A stretch of 64,000 bases of DNA. Origin: DASWNP01 sp036399175. Lineage in GTDB: Bacteria > Acidobacteriota > Blastocatellia > Pyrinomonadales > Pyrinomonadaceae. A program made the translations under genes and the position numbers. Shown piece by piece: positions 16,595 through 24,684 of the stretch. Within the stretch, counting starts at the first letter, position 1. Each line of letters opens with the position of its first letter. Location: the NCBI GenBank assembly GCA_036399175.1, contig DASWNP010000025.1, forward strand, positions 103,298 through 167,297, in the 5' to 3' direction. The notes under the pieces were generated by a model. That model was not told where the DNA came from, did no database searches, and was given only the letters and a program-made list of their open reading frames with translations.

Positions 16595-18151
16595 ATGGAA
16601 CCGATTAGAGCCAACGAGATTAGCGAGATTATTCGCCAGCAGATAGAGAACTTCGAGACAGGCGTGACCGTCACCGAGGTCGGCACGGTGATAAAGATTG
16701 GCGACGGCATCGCCGAAATTCACGGCCTCGAAAAAGTGATGGCGGGCGAGCTTCTGGAGTTTCCGCACGAGGTTCGCGGGCTGGCTTTGAACCTGGAAGA
16801 AGACAAGGTCGGCGCGGTGTTGTTCGGCGAGTTTCAGGCCGTCAAAGAGGGCGACATCGTGAAGCGCACGGGGCGCATCATGGACGTGCCGGTGGGCGAC
16901 GCGCTCATCGGGCGCGTCGTCAACGCCATCGGACTTGCGATTGACGACCGAGGCCCCATCATCACCGAGCAACGCAATCCGATTGAGCGCATCGCGCCCG
17001 GCGTAGTTGACCGCCAGCCTGTGAAAGAGCCTTTGCAGACGGGCTTGAAGGCAATCGACTCGATGGTTCCTATCGGTCGCGGCCAGCGCGAGCTGATTAT
17101 CGGCGACCGCCAGACGGGCAAGACCGCCGTCGCGCTCGACGCGATTCTCAACCAGAAGGGCAAAGACGTTATCTGCATCTACGTCGCCATCGGGCAGAAG
17201 GCTTCGACCGTCGCGCAGGTTATCAAGACTTTGCAGGACTACGATGCGATGAGCTACTCCATCGTCGTCAACGCGTCGGCCTCCGACTCGGCGGCTATGC
17301 AGTATCTCGCGCCTTACGCGGGCGTCGCCATCGGCGAATACTTCCGCGACACTGGCCGCCACGTTCTGACCATCTACGACGACCTCTCCAAGCACGCCGC
17401 CGCTTACAGAGAAATCTCTCTGCTGCTGCGTCGTCCTCCGGGGCGCGAAGCTTATCCCGGCGACGTGTTCTATCTCCACTCGCGCCTGCTTGAGCGCGCG
17501 GCCAAGTTGTCTGATTTGAAGGGCGGCGGCTCGCTCACCAGCCTTCCGATTATCGAGACTCAGGCGGGCGACATCTCGGCCTACATCCCGACCAACGTCA
17601 TCTCTATCACCGACGGGCAAATCTTCCTCGAAGCCGACCTCTTCAATAGCGGTATTCGTCCGGCCATCAACGTCGGCAACTCCGTCTCGCGCGTCGGCGG
17701 CTCGGCGCAAATCAAGGCGATGAAGCAGGTGGCCGGAACGCTCCGTCTCGACCTCGCGCAGTTCCGCGAGCTGCAAGCCTTCGCGCAGTTCGGCTCAGAC
17801 CTCGACCGCGCCACACAGGCGCAGCTTGCGCGCGGCCAGCGTCTCGTAGAGATTCTCAAGCAGCCGCAGTATCAACCGCTCGACGTGGAGAAACAGATTC
17901 TCATTATCTGGGCGGCCACGAACGGCCACATCGACGACGTACCCGTCGAACAGGTGCGCCGCTTCGAGGCCGACTTCCTGCGCTTCATGGAGAACTCGCA
18001 TCCCGGCGTGCTGGCCGCCATCCGCGAAAAGAAGTCGCTCACCGACGACATCAAAAGCGACCTCTCGCAGGCCGTCAAAGACTTCAAGGAGACCTGGAAC
18101 GAAACCTCGCAACTCGCGCAACGACCCGTAACCGCTACCGCGACAGCGTGA
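16595..18151 (+). CDS. atpA: F-type ATP synthase F1 subunit alpha
   Basis: Non-catalytic nucleotide-binding subunit of F1. The protein (518 residues from ATG 16595) starts MEPIRANEISEIIRQQI, has the P-loop GDRQTGKTAVALD, and the alpha signature PAINVGNSVSRVGGSAQ. An open frame from a TTG three codons upstream gives MII first; the ATG is preferred. Length is slightly above the usual 500-510 because of a Thr/Ala-rich tail. The beta subunit does not follow; see atpG. Confidence 0.97.
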   Translation: MEPIRANEISEIIRQQIENFETGVTVTEVGTVIKIGDGIAEIHGLEKVMAGELLEFPHEVRGLALNLEEDKVGAVLFGEFQAVKEGDIVKRTGRIMDVPVGDALIGRVVNAIGLAIDDRGPIITEQRNPIERIAPGVVDRQPVKEPLQTGLKAIDSMVPIGRGQRELIIGDRQTGKTAVALDAILNQKGKDVICIYVAIGQKASTVAQVIKTLQDYDAMSYSIVVNASASDSAAMQYLAPYAGVAIGEYFRDTGRHVLTIYDDLSKHAAAYREISLLLRRPPGREAYPGDVFYLHSRLLERAAKLSDLKGGGSLTSLPIIETQAGDISAYIPTNVISITDGQIFLEADLFNSGIRPAINVGNSVSRVGGSAQIKAMKQVAGTLRLDLAQFRELQAFAQFGSDLDRATQAQLARGQRLVEILKQPQYQPLDVEKQILIIWAATNGHIDDVPVEQVRRFEADFLRFMENSHPGVLAAIREKKSLTDDIKSDLSQAVKDFKETWNETSQLAQRPVTATATA

Positions 18152-18157
18152 ATAAGC

Positions 18158-18231
18158 GTTCAGCACTCAGCTATCAGCAGTCAGCTTGCGACAAATCCTG
18201 CTGATGACTGAGCGCTGAGTGCTGATAGCTA
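18158..18231. repeat. Short-word hairpin repeat (word about CAGCACT)
   Basis: Between atpA and atpG. The left arm iterates CAGCACT/CAGCTAT/CAGCAGT and the right arm (18199-18230) carries the complements GCTGATGACTGAGCGCTGAG. It is the second member of the hairpin set within the atp operon and starts 7 bases after the atpA stop. Confidence 0.75.
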
Positions 18232-18237
18232 AAGATT

Positions 18238-19131
18238 ATGGCTAACCTTCTCGACATCCGTCGCCGCATCAAGTCGGTCAAGAACACGCAGCAGATTACG
18301 AAGGCCATGAAGATGGTTTCGGCTGCGAAGCTGAAGCGCGCGCAGGACAGGGTCGTGGCGGCGCGTCCGTTCGCCAACAAGATGATGGAAGTTTTGACGG
18401 AGCTGGCCGGACGAACGAACGAAGACTTCCATCATCCTCTGCTCGACCGTCGCGGCGACGAGCGCTACCTGCTCGTGCTCGTCACAGCCGACAAGGGTCT
18501 CGCCGGAGCGTTCAATTCAAACCTGATTAAGGCCGCGCAGTCTTTCATCCGCCAGCACGCGGGAAAGACCGTCGAGATGCTCGCCGTCGGGCGCAAGGGG
18601 CGCGATTTCTTCCGGCGTCGTGAAGTGAACATCGTCGGCGAATACATCGGCCTCACCGGCAAGGGGCGCATCGAGTTCGCAGAGGCCGTCGAGGTGGCGC
18701 GCGACATCACTCGACGCTTCGTCGAAGATGAAGGGATAGACAAGGTCTTCATCATCTACAACGAGTTCAAGTCGGCGCTTCAGCAAAGAGTAATCGTCGA
18801 GCAGCTTTTGCCCGTCGCGCGCGAAGAGCAGGAGACGGAAGAAGCGGCGACGGATGCGACTCGCCCCGTCACCTTCGTCGAATACATCTACGAGCAGCCG
18901 CCCGGCGAAATCTTCAGCCGTCTTCTGCCGCGCCTCATCGAAACGCAGGTCTACCGCGCGCTGCTGGAATCGGTCGCCTCCGAGCAGGGCGCGCGCATGA
19001 CGGCGATGGACGCCGCCTCGAAGAACGCGGGCGAGCTTATCGGCTCGCTTACGCTCAACATGAACCGCATCCGGCAGGCCGGCATCACCCGCGAGATTAT
19101 CGAAATCGTCTCGGGCGCAGCCGCGCTCTAG
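18238..19131 (+). CDS. atpG: F-type ATP synthase F1 subunit gamma
   Basis: Central rotor shaft of F1, 297 residues. The N-terminal helix MANLLDIRRRIKSVKNTQQI and the C-terminal helix reading LTLNMNRIRQAGITREIIEI are diagnostic. It is the last gene of this partial operon: atpD and atpC, which usually follow, are replaced by a terminator and a VanZ-like gene, so beta and epsilon must be encoded elsewhere. Confidence 0.95.
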   Translation: MANLLDIRRRIKSVKNTQQITKAMKMVSAAKLKRAQDRVVAARPFANKMMEVLTELAGRTNEDFHHPLLDRRGDERYLLVLVTADKGLAGAFNSNLIKAAQSFIRQHAGKTVEMLAVGRKGRDFFRRREVNIVGEYIGLTGKGRIEFAEAVEVARDITRRFVEDEGIDKVFIIYNEFKSALQQRVIVEQLLPVAREEQETEEAATDATRPVTFVEYIYEQPPGEIFSRLLPRLIETQVYRALLESVASEQGARMTAMDAASKNAGELIGSLTLNMNRIRQAGITREIIEIVSGAAAL

Positions 19132-19163
19132 CTCGAACGCGTCGGAAACCCTGAACCCACGAA

Positions 19164-19208
19164 GAGGGAAGCGCGCAGGCTCTCATGCGTCGCTTCCCTC
19201 GTTCTCTT
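19164..19208 (+). terminator. Intrinsic terminator of the atp operon
   Basis: GAGGGAAGCG (19164-19173) pairs with CGCTTCCCTC (19191-19200), extended by CGCA/TGCG, and is followed by GTTCTCTTT. It begins about 30 bases after the atpG stop. Confidence 0.7.
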
Positions 19209-19210
19209 TA

Positions 19211-19299
19211 AGGAAACGATGAACGATGAACGATGAACTGAAAGAAGAAAGCTTCGCTGCTTTTCATTCCGCGTTCATCGTTCCGCGTTCATCGTTTCT
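19211..19299. repeat. Short-word hairpin repeat (word about ATGAACG)
   Basis: After the atp terminator. ACGATGAACGATGAACGATG on the left is mirrored by GTTCATCGTTCCGCGTTCAT on the right, with an AAAGC/GCTTTT-type loop region. It is a member of the window-wide set. Confidence 0.75.
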
Positions 19300-19333
19300 T
19301 TCCCTCCTGTCCATCCCTGTTAATTGATTGGAG

Positions 19334-19870
19334 ATGATTGAGCGAAGCGAGAAGGGAAGGGAGACGGCGAACCTCCCGGGCGAGGTGGCGACGTGGCGCG
19401 GGCGCGCGAGGCGCTATCTTCCTCTGCTTCTGTGGATAGGCTTTATCTTGTTCGCTTCGACCGGCTCTCTGTCGGCGACGAACACTTCGCGCATCGTGCG
19501 GCCATTGCTGCTGTGGCTCAACCCCGACATCACGGAAGAGAGCCTGCTCTACGCACATCTCGTCGTGCGTAAGACGGCGCACCTGTTCGAGTATGCGGTG
19601 CTCGCCGTGCTGGCCGCGCGTGCTTTTCTGACTTCGACGCGCGCCGTGCTGCGCAGACACTGGTACGCCGTCGCCTTCGCGCTCGTCGCGCTCGTCGCCG
19701 TGCTCGACGAGTATCATCAAAGCTTCGTCGAGACCCGGACGGGCACGCCCTACGATAGCCTCATCGACGTGACGGGCGGCGCACTCGGGCTCGCGCTCGT
19801 TGGCTTGTGGCGCAGGTTGCGTTATAAAAAGAGCAATCGGGCGGGTCGCGCGCAGGCGTTGAAGTTTTAG
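19334..19870 (+). CDS. VanZ-like family membrane protein
   Basis: About 178 residues with four hydrophobic segments (near YLPLLLWIGFILFAS, LFEYAVLAVLAARAF, WYAVAFALVALVAVL and the C-terminal GGALGLALVGLW). The conserved polar signature includes RKTAHLFEY and DEYHQSFVETRTGTPYD, typical of the VanZ-like family, which includes a teicoplanin-resistance protein but mostly members of unknown role. The start is uncertain: TTG 19328 or ATG 19334. It stands alone between the atp operon and a secreted peptidase. Confidence 0.8.
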   Translation: MIERSEKGRETANLPGEVATWRGRARRYLPLLLWIGFILFASTGSLSATNTSRIVRPLLLWLNPDITEESLLYAHLVVRKTAHLFEYAVLAVLAARAFLTSTRAVLRRHWYAVAFALVALVAVLDEYHQSFVETRTGTPYDSLIDVTGGALGLALVGLWRRLRYKKSNRAGRAQALKF

Positions 19871-19981
19871 CTGGCGGATAAAGTTTTCGTGCTTCCGGCA
19901 AACGCGCCGTGAGCGAGCGCGTGCGGCCAACCTTACTCGACGAAATCTCAATCGACGAAAATCTCAAAGGGGAGAGGCTAT

Positions 19982-22024
19982 ATGAAACGGATGCTATTAG
20001 GGCTTGTCGTGTCGGCGGCGGTGTGTCTGTCTGTCGCGGCGGCGCAGGAGGTGCAGCAGCAGTCGCGGCGTGCGATGACGTTTGAGGACGTGTTGGCTTT
20101 GAAGGGCGTCTCCGACGCGCAGGTGTCGCCGGATGGAAAGTGGGTGGCCTACGTCGTCTCGACAGCCGACATGAAGGAGAACGCGGCAGACCCGGACGTG
20201 TGGCTGGTTTCGACCGAGAAGGGCGCTGTGCCGGTGCGTCTGACGACGAGCAAGAAGCCGGACACCTCGCCGCGCTGGTCGCCCGACGGGCAGCGCCTCG
20301 CCTTCATCTCTTCGCGCGAAGAGCGGGCGCAGGTGTTTCTCATCTCGCCTTTCGGCGGCGAGGCCGAGCGTCTGACGGAATCGAAAACACCCGTGCAATC
20401 GTTTCAGTGGTCGCCCGACGGGCGTCGCATCGCTTACGTCTCTCAACAGGAGCTTTCGCCCGAAGAGGAACGCAAGCAAAAGGAGCGCGACGACGCGCTC
20501 GTCGTCGATAAGAACTTCAAGTTCTCGCGTATCTGGCTCGTTGACGTGGCGACGAAGAAGGCGACGGAGCTGGTCAAGAGCGACTACATGACGAGCGACC
20601 CGCAGTGGTCGCCCGACGGACGCTCGATTGCTTTCGTCGCGCTGCCGACGCCGAAGGCGGACGACGGGACGCTCTCCGACATCTGGATAGTCGATGTCGA
20701 GACGGCGAAGACGCGCAAGCTCGTCGAGAACGAAGGGCCTGACACTTCGCCGCGCTGGTCGCCCGACGGCAGAGAGATTGCTTACCTCTCGCGCGATGTG
20801 AAGGGCGGGCTGCTCGGTCAGAATTTGCTGACCGTCGTTTCGGCTGCGGGCGGACAGTCGCGCGTCGTCGCGCCCGCATACATCTATCAGCCGGGCGCAG
20901 TCTCTTGGTCGTCCGACGGGCGCACGCTCTACTTCACCTCTTCCACGCGAACAACTTCGCAGCTCTTCAACGTGCCCGCGGCAGGCGGCGAAGCGAAGCA
21001 GTTGACGCGCGGCGCAGGCGTCATGTCGCCCGCCACCTTCTCGCGCGACCGCGCAGTCGTCGCCTTCACGCGCTCCGACATCTCGAACCCTTCGGATGTT
21101 TACGTCGCGCGCCTCGCATCTCTGAACGAGCCGTCGAAGCTCACAGACCATAACCCGCAGGTGCGCGCTCTCTCGCTCGGCAAGGCCGAAGTCGTCAGTT
21201 GGAAGAGCAATGACGGGATGGAGATTGAAGGCATCGTGCTCTATCCGGTCGGTTACGAAACGGGCAGGCGTTACCCTCTGGTGACGCTCGTGCACGGCGG
21301 CCCTGCGGGCGTGTGGAACGAGGCTTTCCCCGGCTCGTGGGGAAACTTCGGGCACGTCTGGGCGGGTAAAGGCTGGGCGGTCTTCTATCCGAACGTGCGC
21401 GGCTCGTCCGCTTACGGCGAGAAGTTTCTTTTGTCGAACGTGCGCGATTGGGGCGTCGGCGACTTTCAGGACATCCAGACCGGCATCGACGCCCTCATCG
21501 CCAGAGGCATCGCCGACCCCGAACGCCTCGCGCAGTCGGGCTGGAGCTACGGCGGCTACATGACCGCCTGGACTATCACGCAAACCAATCGCTTCAAGGC
21601 CGCGATGGTCGGCGCGGGTCTGACCGATATGTTCTCCATGTACTCGACCAACGACCTACAGCGCACGCTCGAAGGTTACTTCGGCGCAGAGCCCTGGAAC
21701 GACGCGGAAGCCTACAGCCGCGCCTCCGCCATGACCCACATCAAGCGCGCCAAAACCCCGACCCTCATCATGCACGGCGCAGAGGACAAGCGCGTCCCCG
21801 TCGGCCAGGCGCAGGAACTCTACATGGGACTCAGTAAGAACAAAGTGCCCGTCGAAATGGTGCTCTACCCCCGACAGGGGCACTCCATTCAGGAACCCAA
21901 ACACCAGCTCGACAAGATGCGACGCGAATACGCCTGGTTCTCCAAATACGTCCTCGGCGTCGAAGTGCCCGAATCGCAAAAGCCGAAGACCGGCGAAGGC
22001 GTGGAGAAGAGCACGGGCAATTAA
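19982..22024 (+). CDS. Secreted S9 family (prolyl oligopeptidase-type) peptidase
   Basis: 680 residues. The N-terminus MKRMLLGLVVSAAVCLSVAA is a signal peptide ending near AAAQE. Residues about 35-390 form a beta-propeller with PD40-type repeats (SPRWSPDGQRLAFIS and similar). The C-terminal alpha/beta-hydrolase domain has the nucleophile motif GWSYGGYMTAW (Ser522), an acid at about Asp602 (AEDKRVPV) and His634 (RQGHS). This is the architecture of acylaminoacyl- or dipeptidyl-peptidases that cut short peptides in the periplasm. A good site GGGGAGAGG precedes the ATG. The exact substrate preference cannot be read. Confidence 0.93.
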   Translation: MKRMLLGLVVSAAVCLSVAAAQEVQQQSRRAMTFEDVLALKGVSDAQVSPDGKWVAYVVSTADMKENAADPDVWLVSTEKGAVPVRLTTSKKPDTSPRWSPDGQRLAFISSREERAQVFLISPFGGEAERLTESKTPVQSFQWSPDGRRIAYVSQQELSPEEERKQKERDDALVVDKNFKFSRIWLVDVATKKATELVKSDYMTSDPQWSPDGRSIAFVALPTPKADDGTLSDIWIVDVETAKTRKLVENEGPDTSPRWSPDGREIAYLSRDVKGGLLGQNLLTVVSAAGGQSRVVAPAYIYQPGAVSWSSDGRTLYFTSSTRTTSQLFNVPAAGGEAKQLTRGAGVMSPATFSRDRAVVAFTRSDISNPSDVYVARLASLNEPSKLTDHNPQVRALSLGKAEVVSWKSNDGMEIEGIVLYPVGYETGRRYPLVTLVHGGPAGVWNEAFPGSWGNFGHVWAGKGWAVFYPNVRGSSAYGEKFLLSNVRDWGVGDFQDIQTGIDALIARGIADPERLAQSGWSYGGYMTAWTITQTNRFKAAMVGAGLTDMFSMYSTNDLQRTLEGYFGAEPWNDAEAYSRASAMTHIKRAKTPTLIMHGAEDKRVPVGQAQELYMGLSKNKVPVEMVLYPRQGHSIQEPKHQLDKMRREYAWFSKYVLGVEVPESQKPKTGEGVEKSTGN

Positions 22025-22050
22025 GCCGAAGTCGGAAGGAGGCGGCAGGG

Positions 22051-22278
22051 ATGGTCGGTCAGGATATTTTTGATTACCTTAAAATCATCCCTGCCGTGCT
22101 GCACTCGCCTCACCATTATCTTTGGTCGAGCTATGATGCCGAGGCCGACGTGCTCTATATCAACTTCAAGAAGCCCTCACGTGCGACCGACAGTGAGTTG
22201 ACTGACGACGATGTGATTATTCGATACGAAGACGGTGAGGTCGTCGGTCTGACCATCCTTCATGCCAGCAGTCGATAA
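22051..22278 (+). CDS. DUF2283 family small protein
   Basis: 75 residues with the family core YDAEADVLYINF and a later DDDVIIRYEDGEVVGLTIL. The function of DUF2283 proteins is unknown; some are found near toxin-antitoxin genes, but no partner is visible here. A strong GGAGG lies just upstream of the ATG and the gap to the peptidase gene is 26 bases, so co-transcription is possible. Confidence 0.8.
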   Translation: MVGQDIFDYLKIIPAVLHSPHHYLWSSYDAEADVLYINFKKPSRATDSELTDDDVIIRYEDGEVVGLTILHASSR

Positions 22279-22435
22279 TTTCAAAACCACGCCTCAGCAA
22301 AATCGTCGCCGCGCGAGAACAGAAAAGCCACACTCTTAGTTTATCTCTTAGCTCGCACGTCGAACGTGGTATGCTTGGCTCATCCCCGGAGACATTGCGA
22401 GCGGTAAACCTGACGGCGAAGAGAACGAACTGATT

Positions 22436-23701
22436 ATGCTGAGCGGTTTGAAGCGGCTGCGCAGGGTTGTCATCACGGGCATGGGTTGTGTGACGCCCAT
22501 CGGAATCGGACGCGAGGCTTTCTGGCGCGGGCTGCGTGAAGGAAGAAGCGGCGTCGGTCGCATCGAGAGTTTCGACGCGTCTGATTCGCCCGTCAGGATT
22601 GCCGCCGAGGTGCGCGACTTCGACTGGCAGCGTGAGCTTCGCGCGAAAGACCGCCAGCACGTCGCGCGCACCGTGCCGCTCGCTCTGGCCGCCGCGCGCG
22701 AGGCGCTCGAAGATGCGCGTATTCAAACTTCGGATTTGACGCTTGAAGAGCGACGCTCGTTCGGCGTCGTCATCGGCACGGGCGGCGGCGGTCTCTCTTT
22801 CACCGAGCGCCAGTACGGCTACTACTTCACTAACCAGGGACAGAAGGCGAGCGTTTACACCATCCCTTCATCGACGCACGGCGGCCATTCCTCCGAGCTT
22901 TCGATGGCCTTCGGCCTGCGCGGTCTCTCGCACGTTATCTCGACCGGCTGCACCAGCTCGACCGACGCCATCGCCTACGCCGCCGAACACGTCGCGCTCG
23001 GCAGGTGCGAAGCGATGCTCACCGGCGGCGCAGACTCGCCGCTTGCCCCAGGCATCCTCGCAGGCTTTAACCTCATGACCGTCCTCACCGACCGTTGGAA
23101 CGACGAGCCCGAACGAGCCTCGCGTCCGTTTTCGCGCGACCGCTCAGGCATCGTGCTCGGCGAGGGCGCATGGATTTACGTCGTCGAGGAACGCGAGCGT
23201 GCGCTGCGTAGGGGCGCGCCCGTCTACGCGGAGATTACGGGCTACGGCGCGACCTGCGACGCATATCATCGCGTGCGCCTCGAAGACACGGGCGAAGAGC
23301 CCGCGCGCGCCATGCGTCTCGCGCTCGAAGACGCCGGACGCCGCCCCGAAGAGATTGATTACGTCAACCTTCACGGCACGTCCACCCTGCTCAACGACCG
23401 CATCGAAACGCAGGCCGTGAAATCCGCGCTCGGACGACGTGCCCGAGAGATTCCGATGTCGGCCACCAAGTCGCAAATCGGACACCCGCAGGGCGCAAGC
23501 GGGGCTGCTGGACTGGCCGCCGCCCTCTGCGCCATGCACACCAACACCATTCCGCCGACCATCAACCTCGACGAGCCCGACCCCGAATGCGACCTCGACT
23601 ACACCCCCAACCACGCGCGCGAAGCGCAAGTCCGCGTCGCCCTCTGCAACTGCATCGGCTTCGGCTCGAAGAACAGCGCTCTCATAATCGAAAAACCGTA
23701 A
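22436..23701 (+). CDS. Beta-ketoacyl-ACP synthase, FabF-like
   Basis: 421-residue condensing enzyme of the KAS II fold. The catalytic residues are visible: Cys172 in STGCTSSTDA, His313 in NLHGTSTLLND, and His350 in KSQIGHPQGASGAAG. The N-terminus RRVVITGMGCVTPIG is typical. No acyl carrier protein, reductase or malonyltransferase gene is adjacent, so it is less likely the housekeeping FabF and more likely part of a small lipid or polyketide pathway with the next two genes. That role is inference. Confidence 0.9.
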   Translation: MLSGLKRLRRVVITGMGCVTPIGIGREAFWRGLREGRSGVGRIESFDASDSPVRIAAEVRDFDWQRELRAKDRQHVARTVPLALAAAREALEDARIQTSDLTLEERRSFGVVIGTGGGGLSFTERQYGYYFTNQGQKASVYTIPSSTHGGHSSELSMAFGLRGLSHVISTGCTSSTDAIAYAAEHVALGRCEAMLTGGADSPLAPGILAGFNLMTVLTDRWNDEPERASRPFSRDRSGIVLGEGAWIYVVEERERALRRGAPVYAEITGYGATCDAYHRVRLEDTGEEPARAMRLALEDAGRRPEEIDYVNLHGTSTLLNDRIETQAVKSALGRRAREIPMSATKSQIGHPQGASGAAGLAAALCAMHTNTIPPTINLDEPDPECDLDYTPNHAREAQVRVALCNCIGFGSKNSALIIEKP

Positions 23702-23801
23702 ATCGTGAATCGAAAAAAGACCGTAAATCGTGAATCGTAAATCGTGAATAGATAAGAACCGGTTTTAACTATTCACGATTTACGATTCACGATTGACGAT
23801 T
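23701..23801. repeat. Short-word hairpin repeat (word about CGTAAATCGTGAAT)
   Basis: Starts at the stop codon of the ketosynthase gene. Iterated CGTAAAT/CGTGAAT on the left is mirrored by ATTCACGATTTACGATTCAC on the right, around GAACCGGTTTTA. The hairpin ends just before the methyltransferase ATG. Confidence 0.8.
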
Positions 23802-23805
23802 CCTT

Positions 23806-24540
23806 ATGTTTGAACGACGCAGCTACGAGCTTGAGCATCTGGACAAGGGAGATTACACGCCGGAGGAGTTCGAGGGGTGTCTGGTAGAGCTGCGACGTGT
23901 GAACCGTTGGCTTGGGGACAGGAAGGCTTTGCGGCGGACGCTTCTCAGGGAAGTGGAGTCGAGCGGGCTCGAAGAGTTTTCGGTGCTTGATGTAGGGGCG
24001 GGGTCGGGCGAGCTTTTGCGTGCGGTTGCGGGTTGGGCGCGGGCGGCGGGTCGGCGTGCGCGCCTCGTGGGGTTGGAGCTGAACGAGCGTGCGGCGCGTT
24101 CGATTCTTGAAGAGTCAAGGGAGTTTGCGGAGATAGGCGCGGTGCGCGGCGACGCCCTGCGGCTGCCCTTCCGTGACGATGCTTTCGACTACGTGATGTG
24201 CTCGCTCTTCACGCATCATCTCGAAGATGAGCAGGTCGTCCGCGTGCTCATGGAGATGGCGCGCGTCGCGCGGCGTCGCATCTTCGTCATCGACCTTCAT
24301 CGTCACCGGCTCGCATACTATTTCTACACGACCGTCGGGCGTCTCTTTCTACACAACCGTCTCGTGCGCGAAGACGGCGCGCTCTCCATCCTGCGCAGCT
24401 TCCTGCCCGGCGAGCTGAGCGCGCTGGCCGACCGCGCCCGACTGAGAAGCGCCTCCGTCGAGCGCCACTTTCCCTTTCGATTGGTGCTGAGCGGCGGCAA
24501 AGACGAGACAGTAGGGGAAAGGGAAAGGGGGAAAGGGTAA
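23806..24540 (+). CDS. SAM-dependent class I methyltransferase
   Basis: 244 residues with the Rossmann SAM motif VLDVGAGSGELLRAV (about 65-79), an acidic motif II LVGLELNERAA and a following DALRLPFRDDAFDYVMCS as in UbiE-like small-molecule methyltransferases. The last residues, ETVGERERGKG, are encoded by the adjacent GGGAAA-word repeat, so the C-terminus appears to have been extended by it. It lies between a ketosynthase and a flavoprotein, suggesting methylation of a lipid or polyketide-like product. The substrate is unknown. Confidence 0.85.
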   Translation: MFERRSYELEHLDKGDYTPEEFEGCLVELRRVNRWLGDRKALRRTLLREVESSGLEEFSVLDVGAGSGELLRAVAGWARAAGRRARLVGLELNERAARSILEESREFAEIGAVRGDALRLPFRDDAFDYVMCSLFTHHLEDEQVVRVLMEMARVARRRIFVIDLHRHRLAYYFYTTVGRLFLHNRLVREDGALSILRSFLPGELSALADRARLRSASVERHFPFRLVLSGGKDETVGERERGKG

Positions 24541-24672
24541 AGGTGAGGAAAGAGTTATTTCGCATGACGCGGGTTCGACTTACAAAGCATGACTACAAAA
24601 GGGAAGAGAGAAGGAAGAGTTATCAAGCTTCTGTCTTTCCCTTTCCCCCTTCCCCTTTTCCCTTTTCCCCCA
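24513..24672. repeat. Short-word hairpin repeat (word about GGGAAA)
   Basis: Purine-rich GGGGAAAGGGAAAGGGGGAA at 24513-24540 is mirrored by pyrimidine-rich CTTTCCCTTTCCCCCTTCCC at 24635-24670, with about 100 bases between. It encodes the end of the methyltransferase and separates it from the flavoprotein gene. Confidence 0.75.
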
Positions 24673-24684
24673 GACTGAGTTTTT

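Noticed and set aside
16580..17776. 398-codon minus-strand open frame opposite atpA
   Set aside because: Antisense shadow of a clearly real gene.
19997..21583. 528-codon minus-strand open frame opposite the S9 peptidase
   Set aside because: Antisense shadow; Arg/His/Ala-rich translation without motifs.
23701..23801. Possible CRISPR-like array
   Set aside because: The repeats are short, imperfect and palindromically arranged with no unique spacers; no cas genes are present.
24560..24600. GGTTCGACTT suggesting a tRNA T-arm
   Set aside because: No matching acceptor or anticodon stem can be drawn; it sits in the loop of a repeat hairpin.
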